DNA of 64,000 nucleotides from Bacteroidota bacterium (GTDB lineage Bacteria > Bacteroidota > Bacteroidia > Chitinophagales > Chitinophagaceae): positions 62,001-126,000 of the forward strand of contig JAEZGS010000010.1 in NCBI GenBank assembly GCA_023437225.1. The letters are read 5' to 3'. Under the pieces are notes generated by a model that saw only the letters and a program-made list of their open reading frames with translations, did no database searches and had not been told where the DNA came from. The translations under genes and the position numbers were made by a program. This document shows, in pieces, positions 44,530-52,523 of the stretch (the first letter of the stretch is position 1; every line of letters begins with the position of its first letter).

Positions 44530-44955
44530 TTACATCAATTCAAGTTGCGTTTTCCATTCTTCAAAAAAGCCCGGGTTTGTAAGTTGCAATAACGAATTCT
44601 CGCGATCCAGGAAAACCTGTATGGTATATCCGTCTGCAACCAGTTGATTGGTGGACGAGTTGAACAGTTTATAGTTGAATATGATCTTCGCCGCATCGCA
44701 GGGAGTATAACTCGTTTCGACGATCACTATATCTCCGTAGGATAATGGACGCTTATAGTTGCATTCGATTTTAACGATCGGAAGAATGAATCCTTTGTTG
44801 AAGACTGACAGGTAATCGATCCCGTATCTTCTGCCAAAGGACTCTCTTCCATCTTCGAAATAACGGATATAGTTGCCATGCCAGACAATGCCAAGTGAAT
44901 CGGCTTCATTGAACCTGACCCTTACTTCCGTTCTATCTGTGATCGTTCTATACAT
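44530..44955 (-). CDS. Acyl-CoA/ACP thioesterase, 4HBT family
   Basis: A 141-residue hot-dog thioesterase: RFNEADSLGIVWHGNYIRYF (14-33) carries Asp19 and His26, and FEDGRESFGRRYGIDY follows, the standard 4HBT active-site helix. It could release the polyene acid from ACP or edit stalled intermediates. The ATG touches the stop of the upstream secreted-protein gene (1-base overlap at 44955). Confidence 0.88.
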   Translation of the reverse strand: MYRTITDRTEVRVRFNEADSLGIVWHGNYIRYFEDGRESFGRRYGIDYLSVFNKGFILPIVKIECNYKRPLSYGDIVIVETSYTPCDAAKIIFNYKLFNSSTNQLVADGYTIQVFLDRENSLLQLTNPGFFEEWKTQLELM

Positions 44956-45599
44956 TAGGAATTATTATTCTTCCACACCATGTAGTGCTGTTTTTGCACC
45001 TGTTGCAATGCATCGTGTACAGCCCCTGCCCAAAAGTTTCTGAAGCCGAATCCTTTCGGTTTGCCGCTTACTTTTTCTGTGAAAAGAACTTTACCGCTTG
45101 CAAGGTCAACAAATGTAAAGTGCATTGATGCACGGTTTTGTATCTTATTCATGGTTTCCATGATGATAACAAGTCCTACGCCTTTCTTGCCATCCAGTTT
45201 ATATTCGCGGGCCATGTCAGCGATCACTTTGTTATTGATCCTGCTGTCATCGCTGGAATTCATAGTCATAAGACCTTCAAGTGGCGCCTTTGAATTCACG
45301 CTCATCACAGGATCCAGATTGAAGTTTACATAACCTTTTTGGAAGGTCTTCTGCATGTCGTACTTCTTGGGCTCGTTCACAACAACACCGTTGATGGACG
45401 CAAAGAATTTGTCGCGGATCTCCCATGCCTGGTTGCTTGTTTCACCAATGATGCGAGCATTGGAGAAATCGATTCCGAGGTAGGTGAGAGGTGTGTCCGC
45501 ATTGAAAACATCTTTCGCTTTTTGGGCGAATAAATTTTGTGAACACATAATTGTGAGCAGCAGCATAATGCTAACTCCGAGTCGGGTGGCTTGTCTCAT
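44955..45599 (-). CDS. Secreted protein of unknown function (pigment cluster)
   Basis: A 214-residue protein with signal peptide (MRQATRLGVSIMLLLTIMCSQNLFAQ). The mature part begins KAKDVFNADTPLTYLGIDFS and includes GKKGVGLVIIMETMNK and FTFVDLASGKVLFTEKVSGK, resembling Bacteroidota periplasmic proteins annotated only as hypothetical. No catalytic motif is visible. Its position between a dehydratase and the thioesterase, with 18- and 1-base junctions, indicates a part in pigment export or envelope attachment. Confidence 0.65.
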   Translation of the reverse strand: MRQATRLGVSIMLLLTIMCSQNLFAQKAKDVFNADTPLTYLGIDFSNARIIGETSNQAWEIRDKFFASINGVVVNEPKKYDMQKTFQKGYVNFNLDPVMSVNSKAPLEGLMTMNSSDDSRINNKVIADMAREYKLDGKKGVGLVIIMETMNKIQNRASMHFTFVDLASGKVLFTEKVSGKPKGFGFRNFWAGAVHDALQQVQKQHYMVWKNNNS

Positions 45600-45617
45600 G
45601 TAGTTTAGATTTGGTTT

Positions 45618-46046
45618 TTATTGCATAAAGATTTTCATTTTGCATTGCATCAGTTCCTGTTCGCCGCTTGTTACTTTCCCCCTGATGATCGTTACATTGA
45701 ACACATTGTTGATCACTTCAATTTCTGTCTTAAGCTTCGCTCCGGCAACTGGAAGTTCTTGCACAACCACATTATCTACGGCACCGATAAATCCGAGTTT
45801 AACCGGTTCATTGTTTTGCCTGAATTTATAACCTGCATGTGCAGCGGCCGTCTGAGCGATATTTTCGATGAGCGCGGATGCAGACAGCGTACCATTTTTC
45901 AATAGGAGGTTTGCGGACTGTACTTCAAATGAAGAGATGGCCTTTTCATCGTCCGCATACAAAAGCGAATCGATCATCACAAAGGGTGATCGTTGCGGTA
46001 TAAGATCAGTGATATTCTCTTTGCCTGCAATCATGCTTAATTCCAA
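45618..46046 (-). CDS. ApeP-like hot-dog dehydratase without the GHFP motif
   Basis: A 142-residue hot-dog protein. LIPQRSPFVMIDSLLYADD matches the start of FabZ/FabA-type dehydratases, but the GHFP motif is absent: NLLLKNGTLSASALIENIAQ has no histidine and only the Glu of the helix remains, followed by TAAAHAGYKF. The QTAAAHAG stretch resembles the ApeP dehydratase partner of aryl polyene systems, which pairs with ApeI. It may work as a heteromer with the other dehydratase. It overlaps the acyltransferase gene by 10 bases. Confidence 0.8.
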   Translation of the reverse strand: MELSMIAGKENITDLIPQRSPFVMIDSLLYADDEKAISSFEVQSANLLLKNGTLSASALIENIAQTAAAHAGYKFRQNNEPVKLGFIGAVDNVVVQELPVAGAKLKTEIEVINNVFNVTIIRGKVTSGEQELMQCKMKIFMQ

Positions 46047-46912
46047 AACTTATAGTAGTTAAACCATTGAACCGGGTAACGCCTTACCTGCTCTTCCATT
46101 GCTAAAACATATTCGTTGCAAATATCCTGGATCTCTTTCCCACTCGACTTGAGGTACTCTTTCGGTTTTGTTGCATAGAAATGATAGTGCTGGTCACTTT
46201 CTTTCATGGCAAAAACGAATGACACAGGCACTTTCAATCTCGTTGCAATGACGAACGGGCCTGCAGGAAACTCGGCATCGGAACCAAGAAGGTTTGCAGT
46301 GATCGTTTTGTTTCCTTCAACGAATCTGTCCGCATGCATGCATACGATCTCATTATTTTTAAATGCATCCATGATCTCATAAACATGCGAGAGATCGTTG
46401 CGAAGTACGATCACATTGAAATTCTTTGCACCCGTCACCTGCTCCATATACTGTTTGATCTTCTGATGTTCTCCATCAAATACAACGATGTTAAACCGGG
46501 TATTCAATCGATTTAGCAAGTGGCCGGCAGCTTCCCAGTTGCCAATATGAGCGCTCAACAGCAGGCCACCGCGACCGCCATCAATCATCTTTCGAAGATA
46601 ATGCTCGCCGTCGAAATCAAATGAAAACCGATGGGGGAGTCCGGACATTAAAACCACTTTGTCGATCATCGTCTGACCGAACAGATAGTAGTTCTGATAC
46701 ACCAGCAGGAGGGATCTTATTTTGTTGTAACCGTGTTTCCGGTTATAGTAGGCAAAAATATGCTTTGAAGAACCGTATGAAAACAGGAAGTAGTAAAAGG
46801 CAACAAACCTGAGAAGGAAGTAAGCCGGCAATACTCCAAATCTTTTCAACACGCTTACGAAGATCCGGTAACCTAAGGTAGTACCTCTCGATTTTCCCTG
46901 CCAACGGGGCAT
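46037..46912 (-). CDS. LpxL/HtrB-family lysophospholipid acyltransferase
   Basis: A 291-residue membrane-associated acyltransferase. SAHIGNWEAAGHLL gives the HX4E active-site pair (His122, Glu127), and FVEGNKTITANLLGSDAEFP with GPFVIATRLKVPVSFVF forms the acceptor region. Relatives add acyl chains to lipid A; in aryl polyene clusters such genes are thought to esterify the polyene to a glycerolipid or other alcohol. It shares the base at 46912 with the ACP stop. Confidence 0.85.
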   Translation of the reverse strand: MPRWQGKSRGTTLGYRIFVSVLKRFGVLPAYFLLRFVAFYYFLFSYGSSKHIFAYYNRKHGYNKIRSLLLVYQNYYLFGQTMIDKVVLMSGLPHRFSFDFDGEHYLRKMIDGGRGGLLLSAHIGNWEAAGHLLNRLNTRFNIVVFDGEHQKIKQYMEQVTGAKNFNVIVLRNDLSHVYEIMDAFKNNEIVCMHADRFVEGNKTITANLLGSDAEFPAGPFVIATRLKVPVSFVFAMKESDQHYHFYATKPKEYLKSSGKEIQDICNEYVLAMEEQVRRYPVQWFNYYKFWN

Positions 46913-47169
46913 TATACAAGCTCTTTTGTATTTACCCGGTTAGATACGTAGTCGTAAAAATCCTGGAAAGTTGTTATGCCAACAAAATCCTGCGGTTTAA
47001 CCTTGAAAGAAAAATTGCTTTCAATGGCTACCACCAGGTCGATGTAGTCAAGGCTGTCCAGGTCGAGAGTCTCCTTCAAATTAGCCTCCGGGCTGATTTT
47101 TTCTGCATCTACCTCGAATTCATTGACGATAAAGTCATTGATCCGGGCAACAATCTCTTCATTTCTCAT
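46912..47169 (-). CDS. Acyl carrier protein (pigment cluster ACP 2)
   Basis: An 85-residue ACP with attachment motif LDLDSLDYIDL, Ser39. It is acidic and helical as expected. It lies 14 bases downstream of KS 3 and ends in a 1-base overlap with the acyltransferase gene. Having two ACPs is typical of aryl polyene systems (ApeE/ApeF); which one carries the starter is unknown. Confidence 0.92.
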   Translation of the reverse strand: MRNEEIVARINDFIVNEFEVDAEKISPEANLKETLDLDSLDYIDLVVAIESNFSFKVKPQDFVGITTFQDFYDYVSNRVNTKELV

Positions 47170-47183
47170 ATGGGGTCATTTAA

Positions 47184-48410
47184 TCAGTTTAGGGAAATTC
47201 GTTTAACTATAAGGGAACTGTTGGTCCCGCCAAATCCAAACGAATTGGACAAAAATACATTTATATTCTTTTGAATAGTGTCTGTTACCAGGTTCAATTT
47301 TGCGGAATCCTCATCCGGGTTTTCGAAGTTGATATTTGGTGCTATGAAGCCGTTCTGCATCATGAGCATCGAATAAACGATCTCACTTGCCCCTGCCATC
47401 CAGCATTCGTGACCTGTCATGCTTTTTGTGGAGCTTACGGGTACCGATTTTTCACCGAATACGTGGCAAATTGCTTTGGCTTCACTTGCATCACCCACCG
47501 GGGTCGAAGTTGCGTGTGCATTGATATAATCGATGTCTTTAACCTGCAACCCGGCATCCTTCAATGCCATGTTCAAAGATCTGACAGGACCATCCACAGT
47601 TGGATTTGAAATATGTCCGCCATTGGAAGAGAAGCCGTAACCGGTCACTTCTGCAAGGATCGGCGCACCACGGCGTTGAGCAGATTCAAGACTTTCCAGG
47701 ACCACCGTAGCTGCCCCTCCACTCGGTATCAATCCATCGCGATCCCGGTCAAAAGGCCGCGATGCCTTGTTGGGAGTGGCTTCCAGCACGGAGAAAGTTG
47801 ACAATGCGTCGAAGCTTCCCATCGAAAACTGGTTCACCTCCTGCGCTCCACCGCAAATGATCATTTCCTGCAGTCCGCTTTTGATCAAATGATAGCCAAG
47901 CCCGATGGAATGCGAACCGCTTGCGCAGGCTGCACTGATCGTGAAATTGATGCCACGCAATTTGAAGATGGTTGCGAGGTTCATCGTTACCGTCGAATTC
48001 ATGGTTTGAAATACATACCCTGATCCAACAAGCATGGTGTCTTTTTTCTCACGAATAATGTCCGTGCATTCGATAGTTGGCTTTGCAGAACTATCGTTGC
48101 CATAAAGTATTCCAACTTCATGAGCATTGATATAATCCTGGTCAATGCCGGCATAAGCCAGTGCTTCACGCGTTGCCACATATGCATATTCACCCTGTTC
48201 GGGAAGCATGATGCGGGCTCTGCGATCCAGCTGACCCTTAAGGTCGGGGCGTTCTACAAAACCGGTGAGCCCGGATCTGTAGCCAAAGTCTTTACGAAGC
48301 GCGTCGAGCACGATGCCCGATCTTCCTTGAAACAATGAATCGGTCACTTCCGCCAGATTCTTACCAATACAGGAATAGATGCCCATTCCCGTAATTACAA
48401 CTCTATTCAT
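47184..48410 (-). CDS. Beta-ketoacyl-ACP synthase (pigment cluster KS 3)
   Basis: A 408-residue ketosynthase of FabF/FabB type. Cys162 (SAACASGSHS), His299 (NAHATSTPVGD) and His334 (SMTGHECWMAGA) form the triad; SFGFGGTNSSLIV closes. HATST rather than HGTGT is common in the ApeO-type chain-elongating KSs. It precedes ACP 2 by 14 bases. With KS 1 and KS 2 there are three catalytic condensing enzymes. Confidence 0.9.
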   Translation of the reverse strand: MNRVVITGMGIYSCIGKNLAEVTDSLFQGRSGIVLDALRKDFGYRSGLTGFVERPDLKGQLDRRARIMLPEQGEYAYVATREALAYAGIDQDYINAHEVGILYGNDSSAKPTIECTDIIREKKDTMLVGSGYVFQTMNSTVTMNLATIFKLRGINFTISAACASGSHSIGLGYHLIKSGLQEMIICGGAQEVNQFSMGSFDALSTFSVLEATPNKASRPFDRDRDGLIPSGGAATVVLESLESAQRRGAPILAEVTGYGFSSNGGHISNPTVDGPVRSLNMALKDAGLQVKDIDYINAHATSTPVGDASEAKAICHVFGEKSVPVSSTKSMTGHECWMAGASEIVYSMLMMQNGFIAPNINFENPDEDSAKLNLVTDTIQKNINVFLSNSFGFGGTNSSLIVKRISLN

Positions 48411-48435
48411 AACTATTCATTACAGGGCTTAGAGA

Positions 48436-49164
48436 TCAGGAATACAACCCGCCATTTATCTGCAACACTTCAGCGGTTATATAACCACTGAGTGGTGAAG
48501 CAAGGAAGCCAACGGCGTGTGCCACTTCCTCGGGTGTTCCAAATCGTTTTACCGGTATCATGGCCAGCGTTTCTTTCTGATCCAATCCTTCGGTCATATC
48601 GGTCTTGATAAATCCCGGTGCAACCGCATTCACGGTAACACCTCTTCGTCCAACTTCCTGGGCAAGTGCCTTGGTAGCGCCGATCACAGCAGCCTTCGCC
48701 GCTGAATAATTCGTCTGGCCAGGCAATCCCTTTAACCCGGAAAGGGAAACAATATTGATTATGCGACCATATTTTTTTACTAACATGCCATTGAGCAACA
48801 GGCGGGTCACATAGAAAAAGCCATCAAGGCTTGTTCTTACCACCGAATCCCATTGTTCATCTTTCATCCACATCATCAATGCATCGTCTTTAATGCCTGC
48901 ATTATTCACAAGAACTTCAACTACCTTTTCCGTATTACCTTCTATCCATGTACCCAGGACCTGCTGCACTTCTTCTTTATCGGATACATCGAAGCGTAGT
49001 AATTCTCCCGTTGCTCCCATCGATTGAACCTGTTCAAGTGTCTTATTGGCTTCCGATTCATTTCCCTTGTAATTGATCACTACATGGTAGCCAAGTTCGG
49101 CCATCTTTATACATACAGCCCGGCCTATCCCTCTTGATCCTCCGGTTATTAAAGCACATCTCAT
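48436..49164 (-). CDS. 3-oxoacyl-ACP reductase (pigment cluster)
   Basis: A 242-residue short-chain dehydrogenase. TGGSRGIGRA (7-16) binds NADPH; NNAG (87-90), Ser140, Tyr153 and Lys157 (NYSAAKA) are the catalytic tetrad. PGFIKTDMTE is a FabG hallmark. It reduces the keto group after each condensation, equivalent to ApeQ. It sits between the KS 3 and ammonia-lyase genes with gaps of about 25 and 34 bases. Confidence 0.9.
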   Translation of the reverse strand: MRCALITGGSRGIGRAVCIKMAELGYHVVINYKGNESEANKTLEQVQSMGATGELLRFDVSDKEEVQQVLGTWIEGNTEKVVEVLVNNAGIKDDALMMWMKDEQWDSVVRTSLDGFFYVTRLLLNGMLVKKYGRIINIVSLSGLKGLPGQTNYSAAKAAVIGATKALAQEVGRRGVTVNAVAPGFIKTDMTEGLDQKETLAMIPVKRFGTPEEVAHAVGFLASPLSGYITAEVLQINGGLYS

Positions 49165-49198
49165 CTTTTGATCCTTTTAATTAAAGTGCAATGATATT

Positions 49199-50776
49199 TC
49201 AGGAAACCTGATTTTCAGATGATGCTAGTTGTTTTAAAGCATGTTGAAGATCAGTTCGTTCCAGATAATTCCTCACTTGTTGCTGCTCTTCATATCGGGG
49301 CTGATCCTCCCTGATGGCAGGAGTCAGCTTGCGAATTTCATCATATGTATGGCGACTTGTTGATGACAATCGATCCTGGCATTGCAGGAAATCAACGGCC
49401 TGCATGATGGCCATTGCCTGTATTGACATCACCTCAAATGAGTTATCAATAACTTTCTTCGTAAGCAGTGCTGCATTACAACCCATGCTTACAATATCCT
49501 GGTTATCGTTATTGTTAGGTATGCTGTGCACATACATAGGGTTACTGAGTGTCTGGTTTTCTGCCACAGTAGAAGTTGCAGTGAACTGCATACCCTGCAA
49601 TCCAAAATTGAAGCCCAGTACCCCCAAATTGATGAATGGAGGAAACTTCCTGTTAAGCTTGTCATTTAAAAGGTAATTTAACTGCCGCTCTGCAAGCATG
49701 GACACGCGTGTAACAGCTATCTTAAGTTTGTCCATTTCGAGTGATACATAATCTCCATGGAAATTACCTCCATGATAAATGTTTCCATTCCGGTGGTCGA
49801 TCACCGGATTATCATTCACTGAATTGAATTCTTCAGTAAGAATTTTTTCGGTATGGGATATGGTATCGAATACTGGTCCGAGAACCTGGGTAACACAACG
49901 AAGGGAATAATATTCCTGCACCTTATCTTCAAATACTTCAGTTTGTATATTGTCAGGATTGTATAAGTAATCCGATCTTTTGCGGATCATCAGGCTATCA
50001 GATAAAATGCCGCGCATGTAGCTGGCTACCTGCATTTGGCCCTCATGATTTTTTACAGCATTGAGTTCCTCGGAGAAATGATCGTCGTACGCTTCAACTA
50101 CTTCATTTACCATGGACGAAAAAAGAACCGACCAGTTGAAAAGTTTTTTAGCCTGAACAAGATTGATCATGCCGATACCCGTCATCGCAGATGTGCCATT
50201 TAGAATGGCCAATCCTTCACGTCCGCGTATCTTTAAAGGTTCAAGATGGAAGCGGCGAAAGATCTCGCTGGTTGGATACGTGCGTCCTTCATACATCACG
50301 CTTCCTTCACCGATCATTACCAATGCAAGATGTGCTAGTTGTACAAGATCGCCACTCGCACCAACTCCTCCATGCTCATAGATACAGGGTGTAATGTTTA
50401 AGTTGATCAGATCCCGCAGCAACATTGCTACCTGCGGATGCACGCCCGAATAAGCTCGAATGATGCTGCTCAATCGCGCCAGCATCAATGCCTTTACAAG
50501 TTGAGGTTGCATCAGATTTCCGGATCCGGAGCTATGACTTCTGATGAGGTTATACTGTAACTGGAGAAGATTTTCTTCACTGACACGATATTGTGCCATC
50601 GGCCCAAAGCCAGTATTTATTCCGTAGATCAGTTTGTTCGCAGAAAAGTTTTGCAGGAAGCGATGATTCGTATCCATTTCTGCAAGCGCAGATTCATCGA
50701 GTGTGAGTGCTCTTTCCTTAAACACAATTCCATAGAACTCCTTCACAGTAAGCATTCTTTCTCCAACAAGTACCAT
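49199..50776 (-). CDS. Aromatic amino acid ammonia lyase (HAL/TAL family)
   Basis: A 525-residue lyase with the self-forming MIO motif Ala140-Ser141-Gly142 in GGVGASGDLVQLAH, and a catalytic tyrosine in KLIYGINTGFGPMAQY. In flexirubin and xanthomonadin-type clusters this enzyme deaminates tyrosine (or phenylalanine) to the coumarate/cinnamate starter. The loop NLIRSHSSGSG is not the His-Leu pair of the well-known Rhodobacter TAL, so substrate preference cannot be settled. An internal ATG at codon 8 is an alternative start. It lies 72 bases downstream of the ligase gene, enough for its own promoter. Confidence 0.88.
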   Translation of the reverse strand: MVLVGERMLTVKEFYGIVFKERALTLDESALAEMDTNHRFLQNFSANKLIYGINTGFGPMAQYRVSEENLLQLQYNLIRSHSSGSGNLMQPQLVKALMLARLSSIIRAYSGVHPQVAMLLRDLINLNITPCIYEHGGVGASGDLVQLAHLALVMIGEGSVMYEGRTYPTSEIFRRFHLEPLKIRGREGLAILNGTSAMTGIGMINLVQAKKLFNWSVLFSSMVNEVVEAYDDHFSEELNAVKNHEGQMQVASYMRGILSDSLMIRKRSDYLYNPDNIQTEVFEDKVQEYYSLRCVTQVLGPVFDTISHTEKILTEEFNSVNDNPVIDHRNGNIYHGGNFHGDYVSLEMDKLKIAVTRVSMLAERQLNYLLNDKLNRKFPPFINLGVLGFNFGLQGMQFTATSTVAENQTLSNPMYVHSIPNNNDNQDIVSMGCNAALLTKKVIDNSFEVMSIQAMAIMQAVDFLQCQDRLSSTSRHTYDEIRKLTPAIREDQPRYEEQQQVRNYLERTDLQHALKQLASSENQVS

Positions 50777-50830
50777 ATAACGAATATATCTTTTTTTAGA
50801 AATTGGGAAAGAGCTATCCTTAAATCGTAG

Positions 50831-50846
50831 GGATAAACTCTTATCC
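50831..50846 (-). other. Small hairpin after the ligase gene
   Basis: GGATAA and TTATCC flank a 4-base loop just 2 bases after the ligase stop on the minus strand. There is no T-tract and the stem is only 6 bp, so it may attenuate transcription before the ammonia-lyase gene or have no function. Confidence 0.3.
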
Positions 50847-50848
50847 GG

Positions 50849-52147
50849 TTAACTGGTTCGTTTATCTATGAATCGAACCACCTTGCGACCCGATTCGGGA
50901 AATTGCATTTTTTTAAGATCATCTGCGGACACAAAACGGATGTGCGGTATCACGCGCAGCCTTGCCTGCAAATAAGCCCTGATCATTGAATTCAATTGTT
51001 CCATTTCGCCAACGGCATCGAGGTGAAAAATCACCTCATCCAAACCCACTTCATTTGAATACACTTCCACCACGTAGTCGTTCACTTCTTCAAGGCCATT
51101 CAGAAGATCAAATAACGCAGGCGGATACAATGTTGTGCCCTTGAATTTGATCATTTGTTTTTTGCGGCAGATCAATGGGGATAACCTGGGCGTTGAGCGC
51201 CCACACTTACAGGTCTCATAAATAAGCCGACAGATATCACCCGTTTTATATCGCAGGAGGGGCATTCCTTCAACGCCCAAAGTGGTTATGGTTACTTCAC
51301 CAGCTTCCCCCTCCGGAACGCGATTGTCATTCTCATCCAGTATCTCAACGATGATCAGATCCGGCTGCAAGTGACCTCCTGATCCGGGATGGCATTCGGT
51401 GAATGCCGTTTGCATCTCGGTGGAAGCATAGGTGGAATACAGGTCAATCGGCCACGCAGCAGTGATTCGTTTTCCAAGTTCATTCAGCGTCAGGTCTGCA
51501 TTTCGAACGTTTTCACCGATGCATATCGCGCGGCGTACCGACGTTGACTTCATATCGATTCCATGTTCTTCCGCATATTGAATGAGTTTCAGTATGAACG
51601 ATGGAACCGCAACAATCGCCGTAGGTTTGAGCTTTAATATGGTTTCCCATTGCATGGACGGCACTCCTGGTCCTAACCGGATGATCCCTGCTCCAAGTTT
51701 TCTTAGTCCCTGGTGATAGGCGATGCCGGCCATAAACTGGCGATCCAGGGTGAGCATCAACTGAAACAAATCCCCGGCTTTTCCATTGCCGGCCATAGTG
51801 AAAGTGTTATACTCATTGTATTCAAGGCGCTGAAGATCTTTTTCGGTGAGCGCGATGGTTACAGGACGGCCAAGAGTTCCGGACGTTGAGCAGTATTCAA
51901 CAATGGAATTGTGAGTTGTGCAAAGAAAGTCGTCGTTGCGTTGTTGCAAGTCTTCCTTGCTGGTGGTTGGGATCCTTACCAGGTCATCTGTAGTCCGTAT
52001 TGAAGACGGATCGATATGATGAGTGCTGAACAACCCCCGGTAAAAAGGGGAATGCCCGTGCAGATAATGCACCAACTCGCGCAGTTTATTGTTTTGCATC
52101 GTGTGGACCTGTTGCTGGTCGGACGATGGCTTAAGGGTTGTCAACAT
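50849..52147 (-). CDS. PaaK-like acyl-CoA/ACP ligase
   Basis: A 432-residue adenylate-forming enzyme of the phenylacetate-CoA ligase type: VEYCSTSGTLGRPVTIALT is the P-loop, STYASTEMQTAFTECH binds adenylate, and EAGEVTITTLGVEGMPLLRYKT with GDICRL is the hinge aspartate region, while the C-terminal swinging lid is present. It would activate the cinnamate/coumarate made by the lyase and load it on an ACP. It starts 1 base after the acpS stop. Confidence 0.85.
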   Translation of the reverse strand: MLTTLKPSSDQQQVHTMQNNKLRELVHYLHGHSPFYRGLFSTHHIDPSSIRTTDDLVRIPTTSKEDLQQRNDDFLCTTHNSIVEYCSTSGTLGRPVTIALTEKDLQRLEYNEYNTFTMAGNGKAGDLFQLMLTLDRQFMAGIAYHQGLRKLGAGIIRLGPGVPSMQWETILKLKPTAIVAVPSFILKLIQYAEEHGIDMKSTSVRRAICIGENVRNADLTLNELGKRITAAWPIDLYSTYASTEMQTAFTECHPGSGGHLQPDLIIVEILDENDNRVPEGEAGEVTITTLGVEGMPLLRYKTGDICRLIYETCKCGRSTPRLSPLICRKKQMIKFKGTTLYPPALFDLLNGLEEVNDYVVEVYSNEVGLDEVIFHLDAVGEMEQLNSMIRAYLQARLRVIPHIRFVSADDLKKMQFPESGRKVVRFIDKRTS

Positions 52148-52148
52148 A

Positions 52149-52523
52149 TCAGTTCTCTATAATTACTACTGCCGATGCAGCCAGTTTTATATGCGTAAGC
52201 GTAACTGCCACACGTTTAAAGCCGCGTTGCTCAAACGTTTTAGCAGTCAAACCATTTAATGTGATGGTTGGTTTTCCTAAGTCGTCATTGGTTATTTCGA
52301 TCTCACGAAATTCAGTTCCATTGTTCCATCCGGATCCCATCGCTTTAAGAAACGCTTCCTTCGCTGCAAATCTTGCCGCATAATGCTCAAATTTATTTGG
52401 GCGCGCTTCACAGTAACGGATTTCAGCATCACTGAATACCATCTCCCGGAAACCGGATTCTTTACCGATCTTTTCGGAAATGCGATCTACTTCTATCAGA
52501 TCTATTCCTAAGCCTGCTATCAT
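52149..52523 (-). CDS. acpS: Holo-ACP synthase / 4'-phosphopantetheinyl transferase
   Basis: A 124-residue AcpS. GLGIDLIEVDRI (4-15, metal ligand Asp8) and ARFAAKEAFLKAMGSGW hold the catalytic residues; GKPTITLNG and the final VTLTHIKLAASAVVI are family-typical. It attaches phosphopantetheine to the cluster ACPs. It could also be the sole cell-wide AcpS, since its sequence is of the standard primary-metabolism type. It overlaps the C45 gene stop by 4 bases. Confidence 0.93.
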   Translation of the reverse strand: MIAGLGIDLIEVDRISEKIGKESGFREMVFSDAEIRYCEARPNKFEHYAARFAAKEAFLKAMGSGWNNGTEFREIEITNDDLGKPTITLNGLTAKTFEQRGFKRVAVTLTHIKLAASAVVIIEN

